Source of the DNA: Prevotellaceae bacterium UBA6858
GTDB taxonomy: Bacteria > Bacteroidota > Bacteroidia > Bacteroidales > Bacteroidaceae
Direction of reading: 5' to 3'
Assembly: GCA_002451695.1 (NCBI GenBank)
Contig: DKDC01000005.1
Coordinates: 1-13,045 of the forward strand
Length of the DNA: 13,045 nucleotides
This document shows, piece after piece, positions 1 through 6,865 of this stretch. Each line of letters opens with the position of its first letter. Position 1 is the first letter of the stretch. The notes below the pieces were generated by a model. The model did not search any database. It saw nothing but the letters and a program-made list of their open reading frames with translations, and was not told the origin of the DNA. Both the position numbers and the translations under genes were made by a program.

Positions 1-83
1 ACATCAGACATAATTTTTCCCGCGTCCTATGTAGTTTTTCCTGCATCAAATGTGGTTTTCCCTGCATCAAATGTATTTTTCGG
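1..83. repeat. 21-bp tandem repeat array, left copy
   Basis: Three full units of 21 bp (6-26, 27-47, 48-68) and a decaying fourth (69-83) lie in register, and positions 1-5 look like the tail of a preceding unit, so the array probably continues left of the window. Each unit runs roughly N-N-A-T/C-G/A-T-A, then a core of four or five T followed by CC, then a GCATC- or GCGTC-like end. The T-runs start at 14, 35, 56 and 76. Positions 1-20 match 8248-8267 at 19 of 20 bases. No reading frame crosses it. It lies upstream of the dxs promoter. The function is unknown. Confidence 0.85.
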
Positions 84-143
84 AGTGTTTGGGATAAAGC
101 AATGAGTTTGGCGGTTGTGTGGCGGAACGTGAGAATCGGCGAT

Positions 144-174
144 TTTGCCACTTCATACATTTATTTTAACTTTG
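144..174 (+). promoter_or_regulatory. Bacteroidetes-type promoter of the dxs operon
   Basis: TTTG at 144-147 and TAACTTTG at 167-174 are separated by 19 bases. This fits the Bacteroidetes primary sigma factor pattern of a -33 TTTG and a -7 TAnnTTTG. Transcription would be expected to begin about 5-8 bases after the -7 element, leaving a leader of only about 15 bases before the dxs ATG. The start site is inferred, not seen. Confidence 0.8.
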
Positions 175-196
175 CACTATTGTATATATATGGTAT

Positions 197-2104
197 ATGG
201 AAGACAATAAGGAATATCCGCTTTTATCGGCAATAGACTACCCCGACGATCTTCGCCGCCTCAAGCTGGAACAGCTTCCGCAGCTTTGCGAAGAGTTGCG
301 GGCTTTCATGATTGACTGTCTTTCAAAAAATCCCGGACATTTTGCGTCGAGCCTCGGCGTTGTGGAGCTTACGGTTGCGCTCCACTATGTGTTCAGCACG
401 CCATACGACCGCCTGGTATGGGACGTGGGACACCAGGCATACGCCCACAAGATACTGACGGGGAGGCGCACGCGCTTTTCCACCAACAGGCAGTTTGGCG
501 GGCTGCGCCCGTTCCCCTCGCCGCTCGAAAGCGAATACGACACCTTTACGAGCGGACACGCCTCAAACTCCATATCCGCCGCGCTCGGCATGGCGGTGGC
601 GGCGGAGCGGAAGGGCGAGACTTCGCGCCACGTGGTTGCCATTATAGGCGACGGGGCTATGAGCGGCGGGCTGGCGTTCGAGGGGCTGAACAACGTGTCG
701 TCCACCCCGAACAATATGCTCATAATCCTGAACGACAACGGCATGAGCATAGACCGCAGCGTGGGCGGCATGAGGCAGTACCTGCGCCACCTGCACACCT
801 CGACGGAATACAACAGGCTGCGCTTCAAACTGTCGCAAAAGCTCATAAAGCTCGGTTTTTTGAGCGACAGCCGCAGAAAGTCGATAATAAGGTTCAACAA
901 TTCGCTGAAATCGCTGATTGCCAACCAGCAAAACATATTCGAGGGGCTGAACATAAGGTATTTCGGCCCCATGTACGGACACGACGTAACAGAGCTTGTG
1001 CGCACGCTGAGCGAGATAAAGGACATGAAAGGCCCGAAGCTGCTGCACATACACACCATAAAAGGCAAAGGATACCGCCCTGCGGAACTCGAGGCCGCCG
1101 CATGGCACTACCCCGGCAAGTTCGACACCGCCACAGGGAAGTTCATAAAGGAGGACTCCTCGGACGGCGGGCCGAAATACCAGGACGTGTTCGGCGAGAC
1201 GCTGCTTGAGCTTGCACGCGGCAACGCCCGCATTGTGGGGATAACTCCTGCAATGCCCACGGGATGCTCCATGTGCATAATGCAAAAGGCGATGCCAGAG
1301 CGCGTGTTTGACGTGGGCATAGCCGAAGGACACGCCGTAACGTTCTCGGCGGGACTTGCCAAAGACGGAATGATGCCGTTCTGCAACATTTACTCCTCGT
1401 TTGCGCAAAGGGCTTACGACAACATAATCCACGACGCGGCAATACTCAACGTTGACATGTGCCTCTGCCTTGACAGGGCGGGGCTTGTGGGGCATGACGG
1501 GCCTACGCACCACGGGGCTTTCGACCTTGCCTACCTGCGCCCGATACCCAACCTTACGATAGCTTCGCCATACGACGAGCGCGAGCTGAGAAACCTTATG
1601 TACACGGCGCAAATCCCGGGGCACGGGGTGTTCGTGATAAGATACCCTCGCGGTAACGGCAGCCTTAAAGACTGGCGTTGCGAAATGCAGGAGATTGCCG
1701 TGGGGAAAGGAAGAAAGATGCGCGGCGGAAAAGACGTGGCGGTGCTGACCATAGGTCCTGTGGGGCAGGTTGCGGCAAAAGCCATAGAGGAAATATCCTC
1801 GGAAACGCCGGAACTGTCGCCCGCCCATTTCGACATGAGGTTTCTGAAGCCCATCGACAAGGGGATACTCGACTATGCCGGCGCGAACTTCAAAAGGGTG
1901 ATAACCGTTGAGGACGGAGTGAGGAAAGGCGGGCTCGGCTCGGAAGTAACCGAATACTTCGCCATGAAAGGCTACACGCCGCAGGTGGTAACCCTCGGGC
2001 TTCCCGACAGCTTTGTGGAACACGGAAGCCCCGCCGAACTGTACCGCGCAACAAGGCTCGACAAGCAATCCATTAAAGACGAAATCCTAAAACCGCTGCC
2101 ATGA
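197..2104 (+). CDS. dxs: 1-deoxy-D-xylulose-5-phosphate synthase
   Basis: This cytosolic thiamine-diphosphate enzyme condenses pyruvate with glyceraldehyde 3-phosphate to give DXP, the first step of the MEP isoprenoid pathway and a precursor for thiamine and pyridoxal. The 635 residues match the family's usual length. Seen in order: the substrate/TPP-site segment DVGHQAYAHK (from residue 76), the TPP-Mg motif GDGAMSGG (151-158) with N165/N166, the catalytic Glu in GIAEGHAV (E377, H379), the DRAGLVGHDGPTHHG pyrimidine-domain segment, and a C-terminal transketolase domain. The position after the catalytic Glu is Gly, where E. coli has Gln; I believe this is shared by Bacteroidales relatives. 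The ATG follows an AT-rich leader with no Shine-Dalgarno, and the promoter lies just upstream. The stop overlaps the trkA start (ATGA), suggesting translational coupling. Ile is coded mostly by ATA (about 28 of 40). Confidence 0.98.
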   Translation: MEDNKEYPLLSAIDYPDDLRRLKLEQLPQLCEELRAFMIDCLSKNPGHFASSLGVVELTVALHYVFSTPYDRLVWDVGHQAYAHKILTGRRTRFSTNRQFGGLRPFPSPLESEYDTFTSGHASNSISAALGMAVAAERKGETSRHVVAIIGDGAMSGGLAFEGLNNVSSTPNNMLIILNDNGMSIDRSVGGMRQYLRHLHTSTEYNRLRFKLSQKLIKLGFLSDSRRKSIIRFNNSLKSLIANQQNIFEGLNIRYFGPMYGHDVTELVRTLSEIKDMKGPKLLHIHTIKGKGYRPAELEAAAWHYPGKFDTATGKFIKEDSSDGGPKYQDVFGETLLELARGNARIVGITPAMPTGCSMCIMQKAMPERVFDVGIAEGHAVTFSAGLAKDGMMPFCNIYSSFAQRAYDNIIHDAAILNVDMCLCLDRAGLVGHDGPTHHGAFDLAYLRPIPNLTIASPYDERELRNLMYTAQIPGHGVFVIRYPRGNGSLKDWRCEMQEIAVGKGRKMRGGKDVAVLTIGPVGQVAAKAIEEISSETPELSPAHFDMRFLKPIDKGILDYAGANFKRVITVEDGVRKGGLGSEVTEYFAMKGYTPQVVTLGLPDSFVEHGSPAELYRATRLDKQSIKDEILKPLP

Positions 2105-3444
2105 GAATACTTATAGGAGGCGCAGGGGCTGTGGGCGTTCATCTTGCCAAGCTCCTTTCGCGGGAAAACCACGACATTGTTCTGATTGACACCAACGAAA
2201 CACGGCTGTCAAACCTCCAGAACGACTTCGACCTCATGACGGTGAACGCATCGCCCACATCGATAGCCGCGCTTGAGGAAGCCGGGGCGGCAGACGCAGA
2301 CCTCGCGGTGGGGGTAACCGAACACGAGTCGGGCAACATAGCCTTCTGTATGTTCGCCCACAGCCTCGGCGCGAAGAAAACCGTGGCGCGGGTGGACTCA
2401 TACGAATACACCGCCCCGCGATACAGTGATTTCTTCAAGGGCATAGGCATAAACTCCATGATATACCCCGAAGCCCTCGCCGCGCAGGAGATAACCGACT
2501 CGATGAAGCGCAGCTGGGTGAGGCAATGGTGGGAGGTGAAAGGCGGCGAGCTTGTGCTGATAGGCGTGAAGGTGAGGAAAGGCTCGAGAATACTCAACAT
2601 CCCTCTGAAAAAACTTTGCGGGCCAGACGCGCCCTACCACATAGTTGCCGTGAAGCGCAAAATGGACACAATCATACCCCACGGCGACGACGAGCTGCAC
2701 AGTCAGGACGTGGTTTACTTCATGACCACGCAAAAATACATTCCCTACATACGCGAAATCTCCGGCAAGGACGACTATCCCGACGTGAGGAACGCCATAA
2801 TATCCGGGGGCGGAAACACGGCAATGTGCGTGGTGCGACAGATGCCCGACTACATGCGCGTGAAAATTATTGAGCAGGACGAGCTGCGCTGCCGGCATCT
2901 CACCGAACAGCTTGACATAAGCAAGCACGCCATGGTCATTCACGGGGACGGCAGCGACATCTCGCTGCTGCAAAGCGAGGGCGTGCACACCACAGAGGCT
3001 TTTCTCGCGCTCACCAACGACACGGAGTCCAACATTCTGAGCTGCCTCGCCGCCAAGAGAATGGGAGTGAGGAAAACGATAGCCATTGTGGAAAACACCG
3101 ACTACATACCAATGGCGGAAAGTCTTGACATAGGGACGATAATAAACAAGCAGACCGTAACGGCAAGCCACATATACCAGATGATGCTTAACGCCGACGT
3201 TACAAACGTGAAATGCCTCACTGTGTCGAACGCAGACGTGGCGGAGTTTGTCGTGAAGAAAGATTCGAAAGTAACGCGCAAGCCTGTGAAAGACCTCAAC
3301 CTGCCGGCAAGCATAAACCTCGGCGGGCTCGTGAGAAACGGCAAGGGAATGCTCATAAACGGCAACACCCAAATACAGGAGGGCGACGAAGTGGTGGTGT
3401 TCTGCCTCGGAAACATTCAGAAGATAGAGAAATACTTTATATAA
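2101..3444 (+). CDS. trkA: Trk potassium uptake system, NAD-binding peripheral subunit
   Basis: TrkA forms the cytoplasmic gating ring bound to the TrkH channel and senses nucleotides (NAD(H), ATP/ADP) to control K+ uptake. The 447 residues show the expected duplicated RCK layout. The first Rossmann domain opens with GGAGAVG (residues 6-12) and a strand ending in Asp about 20 residues later (VLIDTN). It is followed by a TrkA-C domain (about 140-215). A second Rossmann domain with a looser glycine motif, GGGNTA (236-241), is followed by a final TrkA-C domain ending in a GDEVVVF segment. The second motif departs from GxGxxG, so the second site may bind nucleotide differently; that is an inference. 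The start codon overlaps the dxs stop by 4 bases, and the channel gene follows 11 bases after the stop. Confidence 0.97.
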   Translation: MRILIGGAGAVGVHLAKLLSRENHDIVLIDTNETRLSNLQNDFDLMTVNASPTSIAALEEAGAADADLAVGVTEHESGNIAFCMFAHSLGAKKTVARVDSYEYTAPRYSDFFKGIGINSMIYPEALAAQEITDSMKRSWVRQWWEVKGGELVLIGVKVRKGSRILNIPLKKLCGPDAPYHIVAVKRKMDTIIPHGDDELHSQDVVYFMTTQKYIPYIREISGKDDYPDVRNAIISGGGNTAMCVVRQMPDYMRVKIIEQDELRCRHLTEQLDISKHAMVIHGDGSDISLLQSEGVHTTEAFLALTNDTESNILSCLAAKRMGVRKTIAIVENTDYIPMAESLDIGTIINKQTVTASHIYQMMLNADVTNVKCLTVSNADVAEFVVKKDSKVTRKPVKDLNLPASINLGGLVRNGKGMLINGNTQIQEGDEVVVFCLGNIQKIEKYFI

Positions 3445-3450
3445 TAATTA

Positions 3451-3456
3451 AAGGAG
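3451..3456 (+). promoter_or_regulatory. AAGGAG next to the trkH GTG start
   Basis: AAGGAG lies directly against the GTG proposed as the trkH start, its last G being the first base of that codon. This is too close for normal Shine-Dalgarno spacing, so it may not act as one. It is noted because trkH has no ATG near its expected N-terminus and the start choice rests on context. Confidence 0.35.
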
Positions 3457-4910
3457 TGGACACAAAACTGATTACACGGCTTACGGGGACGCTGCTGCTT
3501 ATTGAAAGCGTGGCGTTCGCTGTGTGCTTCTTCGTGTCGCTCGCATACGGCGACTCCGACATGACAGCCTTTGCCGTGTCGTTCCTCATTGCCGTAACGC
3601 TCGGACTGCTGCTGCGCCGCCGGGGAAGCGGGGCAAAGGCGGCATTGACCCGGTACGACAGTTTTGTGATTGTTACCGTTTCGTGGCTTGCAAGCACCCT
3701 TGTAGGAACGCTGCCCTACATTCTCAGCGGAGCACTGCCAAGTCTCACGGACGCTTTCTTTGAAACCATGTCCGGGTTCACAACCACCGGTGCGACAATG
3801 ATTGACGACATCGACTCGCAACCCCACGGAATATTGTTCTGGCGTTCGCTTACAAACTGGGTCGGCGGTCTGGGGATAGTGCTCTTCACCCTCGCGATAC
3901 TGCCGTCAAACGGCACTGGCGAGATAAAGCTCTTCGCCGCAGAGATGACAGGCCCGAACAAAAACAAGCTCCACCCCCGCCTCAAGACAACGCTCCACTG
4001 GCTGTGGTCGATATACCTGCTGCTGACCGTACTGTGCGCCGTTGCCCTCTATCTCGTGGGAATGGGGAAGTTCGACAGCATCTGCCACGCCTTCGCCACC
4101 ACGGCAACCGGAGGCTTCTCCACCCACTCGCAAAGCATAGCGTACTTCAACTCGCCGGCAATAGAATATGTCGAGGCGGCGTTCATGTTCCTTTCCGGCA
4201 TAAACTTCTCGCTGCTCTACGCTCTCTTCTTCAGAAAAAAGTTCAAGATGTTCGTGCACAACTCGGAGCTTAAGGCATACACGCTCTCCGTTTTGTGCGC
4301 CTCCGCGTTCATTGCCGTGTGCCTTTACCGCTACAGCGGGTACACCGCCCAGGACTCCGTAAGGGAGGCACTGTTCCACGTAGTGTCGATAAGCACAAGC
4401 ACCGGCTTCATATCCTCGAACTTCATGCAGTGGTTACCCCCCACGTGGATTGTACTCCTCATCCTGATGTTTGTAGGGGCTTGCGCCGGCTCCACAAGCG
4501 GAGGCTTCAAGATGATAAGGGTTGTGGCTTTTCTGAAGATAACCATAAATGAATTCAAATACATTCTCCACCCCAATGCCGTCATTCCCATACGCATCAA
4601 CAGGCAGACAATGAACTATTCTATGGAGCACACGCTGATAGCGTTCGGCACGCTCTACATCCTGTCGCTCATCACCGGCATTCTTGCGTTCAGCATTATG
4701 GGCGTTCCGCTCATGGACGCCGTGGGGATATCAATGACATCACTCGGAAACTCCGGACCCGACATAGGGCGCGCATACGGGATGCTCAGCTCGTGGAGCG
4801 GCATTCCAATGGCGGCAAAGTGGCTAAGCTCGCTCATGATGCTGATGGGGCGGCTTGAGCTGTTCTCCATAATCATACTCCTTACGCCGAGGTTCTGGAA
4901 AGACTATTAA
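3456..4910 (+). CDS. trkH: Trk potassium uptake system, membrane channel subunit
   Basis: TrkH is the K+-conducting inner-membrane subunit gated by TrkA. I use the GTG at 3456, giving 484 residues, the usual family size. The open frame continues upstream to 3213, but that stretch lies inside trkA in another frame and reads as arginine-rich non-membrane sequence. The protein is strongly hydrophobic with four pore repeats (M-P-M), and all four selectivity-filter segments are visible: TTTGAT (109-114), TGGFST (218-223), STSTGF (313-318) and LGNSGP (430-435). The glycine-rich CAGSTSGGFK segment between the third and fourth repeats matches the intramembrane loop that acts as a gate in this family. 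The gene lies 11 bases after trkA and 5 bases before manA. The start is less certain than the identity. Confidence 0.95.
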   Translation: MDTKLITRLTGTLLLIESVAFAVCFFVSLAYGDSDMTAFAVSFLIAVTLGLLLRRRGSGAKAALTRYDSFVIVTVSWLASTLVGTLPYILSGALPSLTDAFFETMSGFTTTGATMIDDIDSQPHGILFWRSLTNWVGGLGIVLFTLAILPSNGTGEIKLFAAEMTGPNKNKLHPRLKTTLHWLWSIYLLLTVLCAVALYLVGMGKFDSICHAFATTATGGFSTHSQSIAYFNSPAIEYVEAAFMFLSGINFSLLYALFFRKKFKMFVHNSELKAYTLSVLCASAFIAVCLYRYSGYTAQDSVREALFHVVSISTSTGFISSNFMQWLPPTWIVLLILMFVGACAGSTSGGFKMIRVVAFLKITINEFKYILHPNAVIPIRINRQTMNYSMEHTLIAFGTLYILSLITGILAFSIMGVPLMDAVGISMTSLGNSGPDIGRAYGMLSSWSGIPMAAKWLSSLMMLMGRLELFSIIILLTPRFWKDY

Positions 4911-4915
4911 AGAAA

Positions 4916-5932
4916 ATGCTTATGTATCCTAAAACCAAAATACCTTCCTACAACGGACACATCGCTCCGATAAAGTTCACCCCCCTCTACAAGCGAAAGC
5001 TGTGGGGAGGCGACAAAATCCTGCCCTTCAAAGGGCTTCCCGCCACCCAAGACCATATTGGCGAAAGCTGGGAGATTTCCGGCGTGAAAGGCGACGAGAC
5101 AACCGTGGACGGAGGCCCGTTTGACGGGATGGCGGTGTCGGAACTCACAAACCAGCTCAAAGACCGCCTTGTTGGGAAAAGGAACTACGAAGCGTTCGGC
5201 AACGAGTTCCCCATACTCGTAAAATTCATAGACGCGTCAAAAGACCTCAGCGTGCAGGTACACCCCAACGACACCATGGCGCAAAGGCACGGCTTTCCAA
5301 ACGGCAAGACCGAAATGTGGTATGTTGTGTCAACAAACCACAAGGCGCACATTATATGCGGGTTTGAAAAGAGCCTTTCCCCGGCGGAATACAAAAAGGC
5401 TGTCGAGGACAACACGCTGCTCGGTATGCTGCAGGACCACGAGGCGCACACCGGCGACTGTTTCTTCATCCCCGCCGGAAGGGTTCACAGCATTGGCAGC
5501 GGCACGTTTCTGATAGAGATACAGCAGACGAGCGACCTGACCTACCGCATCTATGACTACAACCGCCGCGATGAGAACGGAAAGCTGCGCGAGCTGCACA
5601 CCGACCTCGCGGCAGAGGCGATAAACTTCAAGGTGGAAAGCAACTACCGCACGCAATATGCCCCGCAGACCGACGCGCCTGTGCAGCTAATAGACAGCAA
5701 CGTGTTCAAGACAAGGATATACAGCCTTACAAAAGAATATGATGCCGACTATTCCGCCACCGACAGCTTCGTCATTTACGTGGCATTTGCCGGGAGCGCG
5801 GCACTCACAGACGAATGGGGCAACAGCGCAAGCCTGCGCAAGGGCGAAAGCATTCTGATTCCGGCAGAAACCGACAAAATAAAAATCACCCCGCAGGAGG
5901 AGAACTTCAAATTCCTCGAAACATACCTATAA
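4916..5932 (+). CDS. manA: Mannose-6-phosphate isomerase, type I, short form
   Basis: This cytosolic zinc enzyme interconverts mannose 6-phosphate and fructose 6-phosphate, feeding GDP-mannose/GDP-fucose synthesis or mannose use. The 338 residues fit the short form found in Bacteroidetes and Firmicutes, which lacks part of the helical insert of E. coli ManA. The metal-site residues are visible: Q114 and H116 in SVQVHPND, E133 in GKTEMWYV, and H191 in AGRVHSIG. The segment QQTSDLTYRIYDYNR carries the conserved substrate-side arginine region. The C-terminal part is a second cupin half. The gene begins ATGCTTATG, so the start could be either ATG (residue 1 or 3). It follows trkH by 5 bases, so it is probably in the same operon, though no functional link to K+ uptake is evident. 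Confidence 0.95.
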   Translation: MLMYPKTKIPSYNGHIAPIKFTPLYKRKLWGGDKILPFKGLPATQDHIGESWEISGVKGDETTVDGGPFDGMAVSELTNQLKDRLVGKRNYEAFGNEFPILVKFIDASKDLSVQVHPNDTMAQRHGFPNGKTEMWYVVSTNHKAHIICGFEKSLSPAEYKKAVEDNTLLGMLQDHEAHTGDCFFIPAGRVHSIGSGTFLIEIQQTSDLTYRIYDYNRRDENGKLRELHTDLAAEAINFKVESNYRTQYAPQTDAPVQLIDSNVFKTRIYSLTKEYDADYSATDSFVIYVAFAGSAALTDEWGNSASLRKGESILIPAETDKIKITPQEENFKFLETYL

Positions 5933-5969
5933 CACCGCCCATCCAACAAACACATACATCCCAAAAATT

Positions 5970-6836
5970 ATGCTTATGAAAAAGTCTTTGTCATTCCCGT
6001 TCCTTGCCGTTGCGGCAACAGTACTGTCGGCAGCCGGTTTTGTTTCGTGCAGAAACTCCGGCGGCCCTCTCGCCACCGACAGCGTAAGCCTGTCCCTCAA
6101 TTCCGACACGCTCGCCATTGCAAACATAAAGATAGACTACCCGAGCGACGGCGGCAAAACGCTGCCTGACTCCGCGCGCGCGTATATATATAATGTGTTG
6201 GGCGCACACTTCATCGACACTGACGAAAACGGCAAGCCCTACAAGACCAACGTAAACTTCAACGGCGACAAGGAAGACGGCAAGGCCGTGGCCGAGTTCT
6301 ACGGCAAGGAGTTCCAGAAAGAAATCTCCGAAATGCGCAAGGCCGACACCATGCTCCCCTCCACAATCGGCTACGTACACGATGTGGCAGTAAGAAAGGT
6401 GTGCGATGCTGAAACGTTCGTAACATTCCTGACAACCGACTACTGCTTCCTTGGCGGGGCGCACGGAAGCGAGACCGTCTCCGGCGCATCCCTGTCGAAG
6501 GACGGCGGACACCTCATCGCCTATCCAGTTGACACCACAAAAACCGCGCAGCTCCAACCGCTGCTGCGCAAGGGACTGCTCGGCTATTTCTCAAAACAGG
6601 ACAACAGCATCAACGAGAAAAACCTCACGGACTTCCTGTTCATCGAACACGACACAATCCCCATGCCCTCGTCAAGCCCCTATTTCATGCCAGACGGCAT
6701 AGTGTTCGTCTACCAGCAATACGAAATCGCCCCATACGCGGCGGGGCAGCCCACATTCACGGTTTCCTACAAGGACATCGCCCCCTTCCTCACAAAAGAT
6801 GCGTTCGCAATTGCCGAGCCGTTCCTGAAAAAATAA
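5970..6836 (+). CDS. DUF4163/DUF3298 (RsiV-like) lipoprotein
   Basis: The precursor has a lipoprotein-type signal: two lysines after the start, a hydrophobic stretch (residues 7-25), and GFVSC with Cys27 as the probable lipidation site. Phe at -3 makes this a weaker lipobox than usual. The residues after Cys27 are not acidic as in the Bacteroidetes surface-export signal, so a periplasm-facing location is likelier (inference). The middle resembles DUF4163, ending in CFLGGAHGSE, and the C-terminus (about 228-270) has the DUF3298 pattern PDGIVFVYQQYEIAPYAAG. These domains occur in the RsiV anti-sigma factor and in PdaC, both linked to lysozyme or peptidoglycan, but no sigma gene is nearby and the exact role is unknown. 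It begins ATGCTTATG, with either ATG possible. It sits 37 bases after manA with no terminator between. Confidence 0.85.
   Translation: MLMKKSLSFPFLAVAATVLSAAGFVSCRNSGGPLATDSVSLSLNSDTLAIANIKIDYPSDGGKTLPDSARAYIYNVLGAHFIDTDENGKPYKTNVNFNGDKEDGKAVAEFYGKEFQKEISEMRKADTMLPSTIGYVHDVAVRKVCDAETFVTFLTTDYCFLGGAHGSETVSGASLSKDGGHLIAYPVDTTKTAQLQPLLRKGLLGYFSKQDNSINEKNLTDFLFIEHDTIPMPSSSPYFMPDGIVFVYQQYEIAPYAAGQPTFTVSYKDIAPFLTKDAFAIAEPFLKK
6173..6192. repeat. Alternating purine-pyrimidine run, (CG)5(TA)5
   Basis: Five CG dinucleotides are followed directly by five TA dinucleotides, giving 20 bases of perfect alternation inside the lipoprotein gene, where they encode most of Ser-Ala-Arg-Ala-Tyr-Ile-Tyr. Alternating CG is the classic Z-DNA-prone sequence and alternating TA melts or extrudes easily. 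A dinucleotide slip here would shift the reading frame. Functional meaning is not shown. Confidence 0.9.
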
Positions 6837-6865
6837 GCGCAACCGTAAAAACAAAGCACAAAGCA

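Noticed and set aside
1..83. CRISPR array interpretation of the 21-bp repeats
   Set aside because: Units are contiguous and all drift together. There is no alternation of an exact repeat with unique spacers of similar length, and no cas gene is present.
563..2068. 501-codon - strand open frame opposite dxs, and similar long frames opposite trkA, the esterase gene and pnp
   Set aside because: They mirror strongly conserved genes, have compositions typical of antisense shadows in GC-rich DNA, and match no family I recognise.
3213..3455. Upstream in-frame extension of trkH by 81 codons
   Set aside because: It overlaps the well-supported trkA end in another frame, is arginine-rich and non-hydrophobic, and would add a tail the TrkH family does not have.
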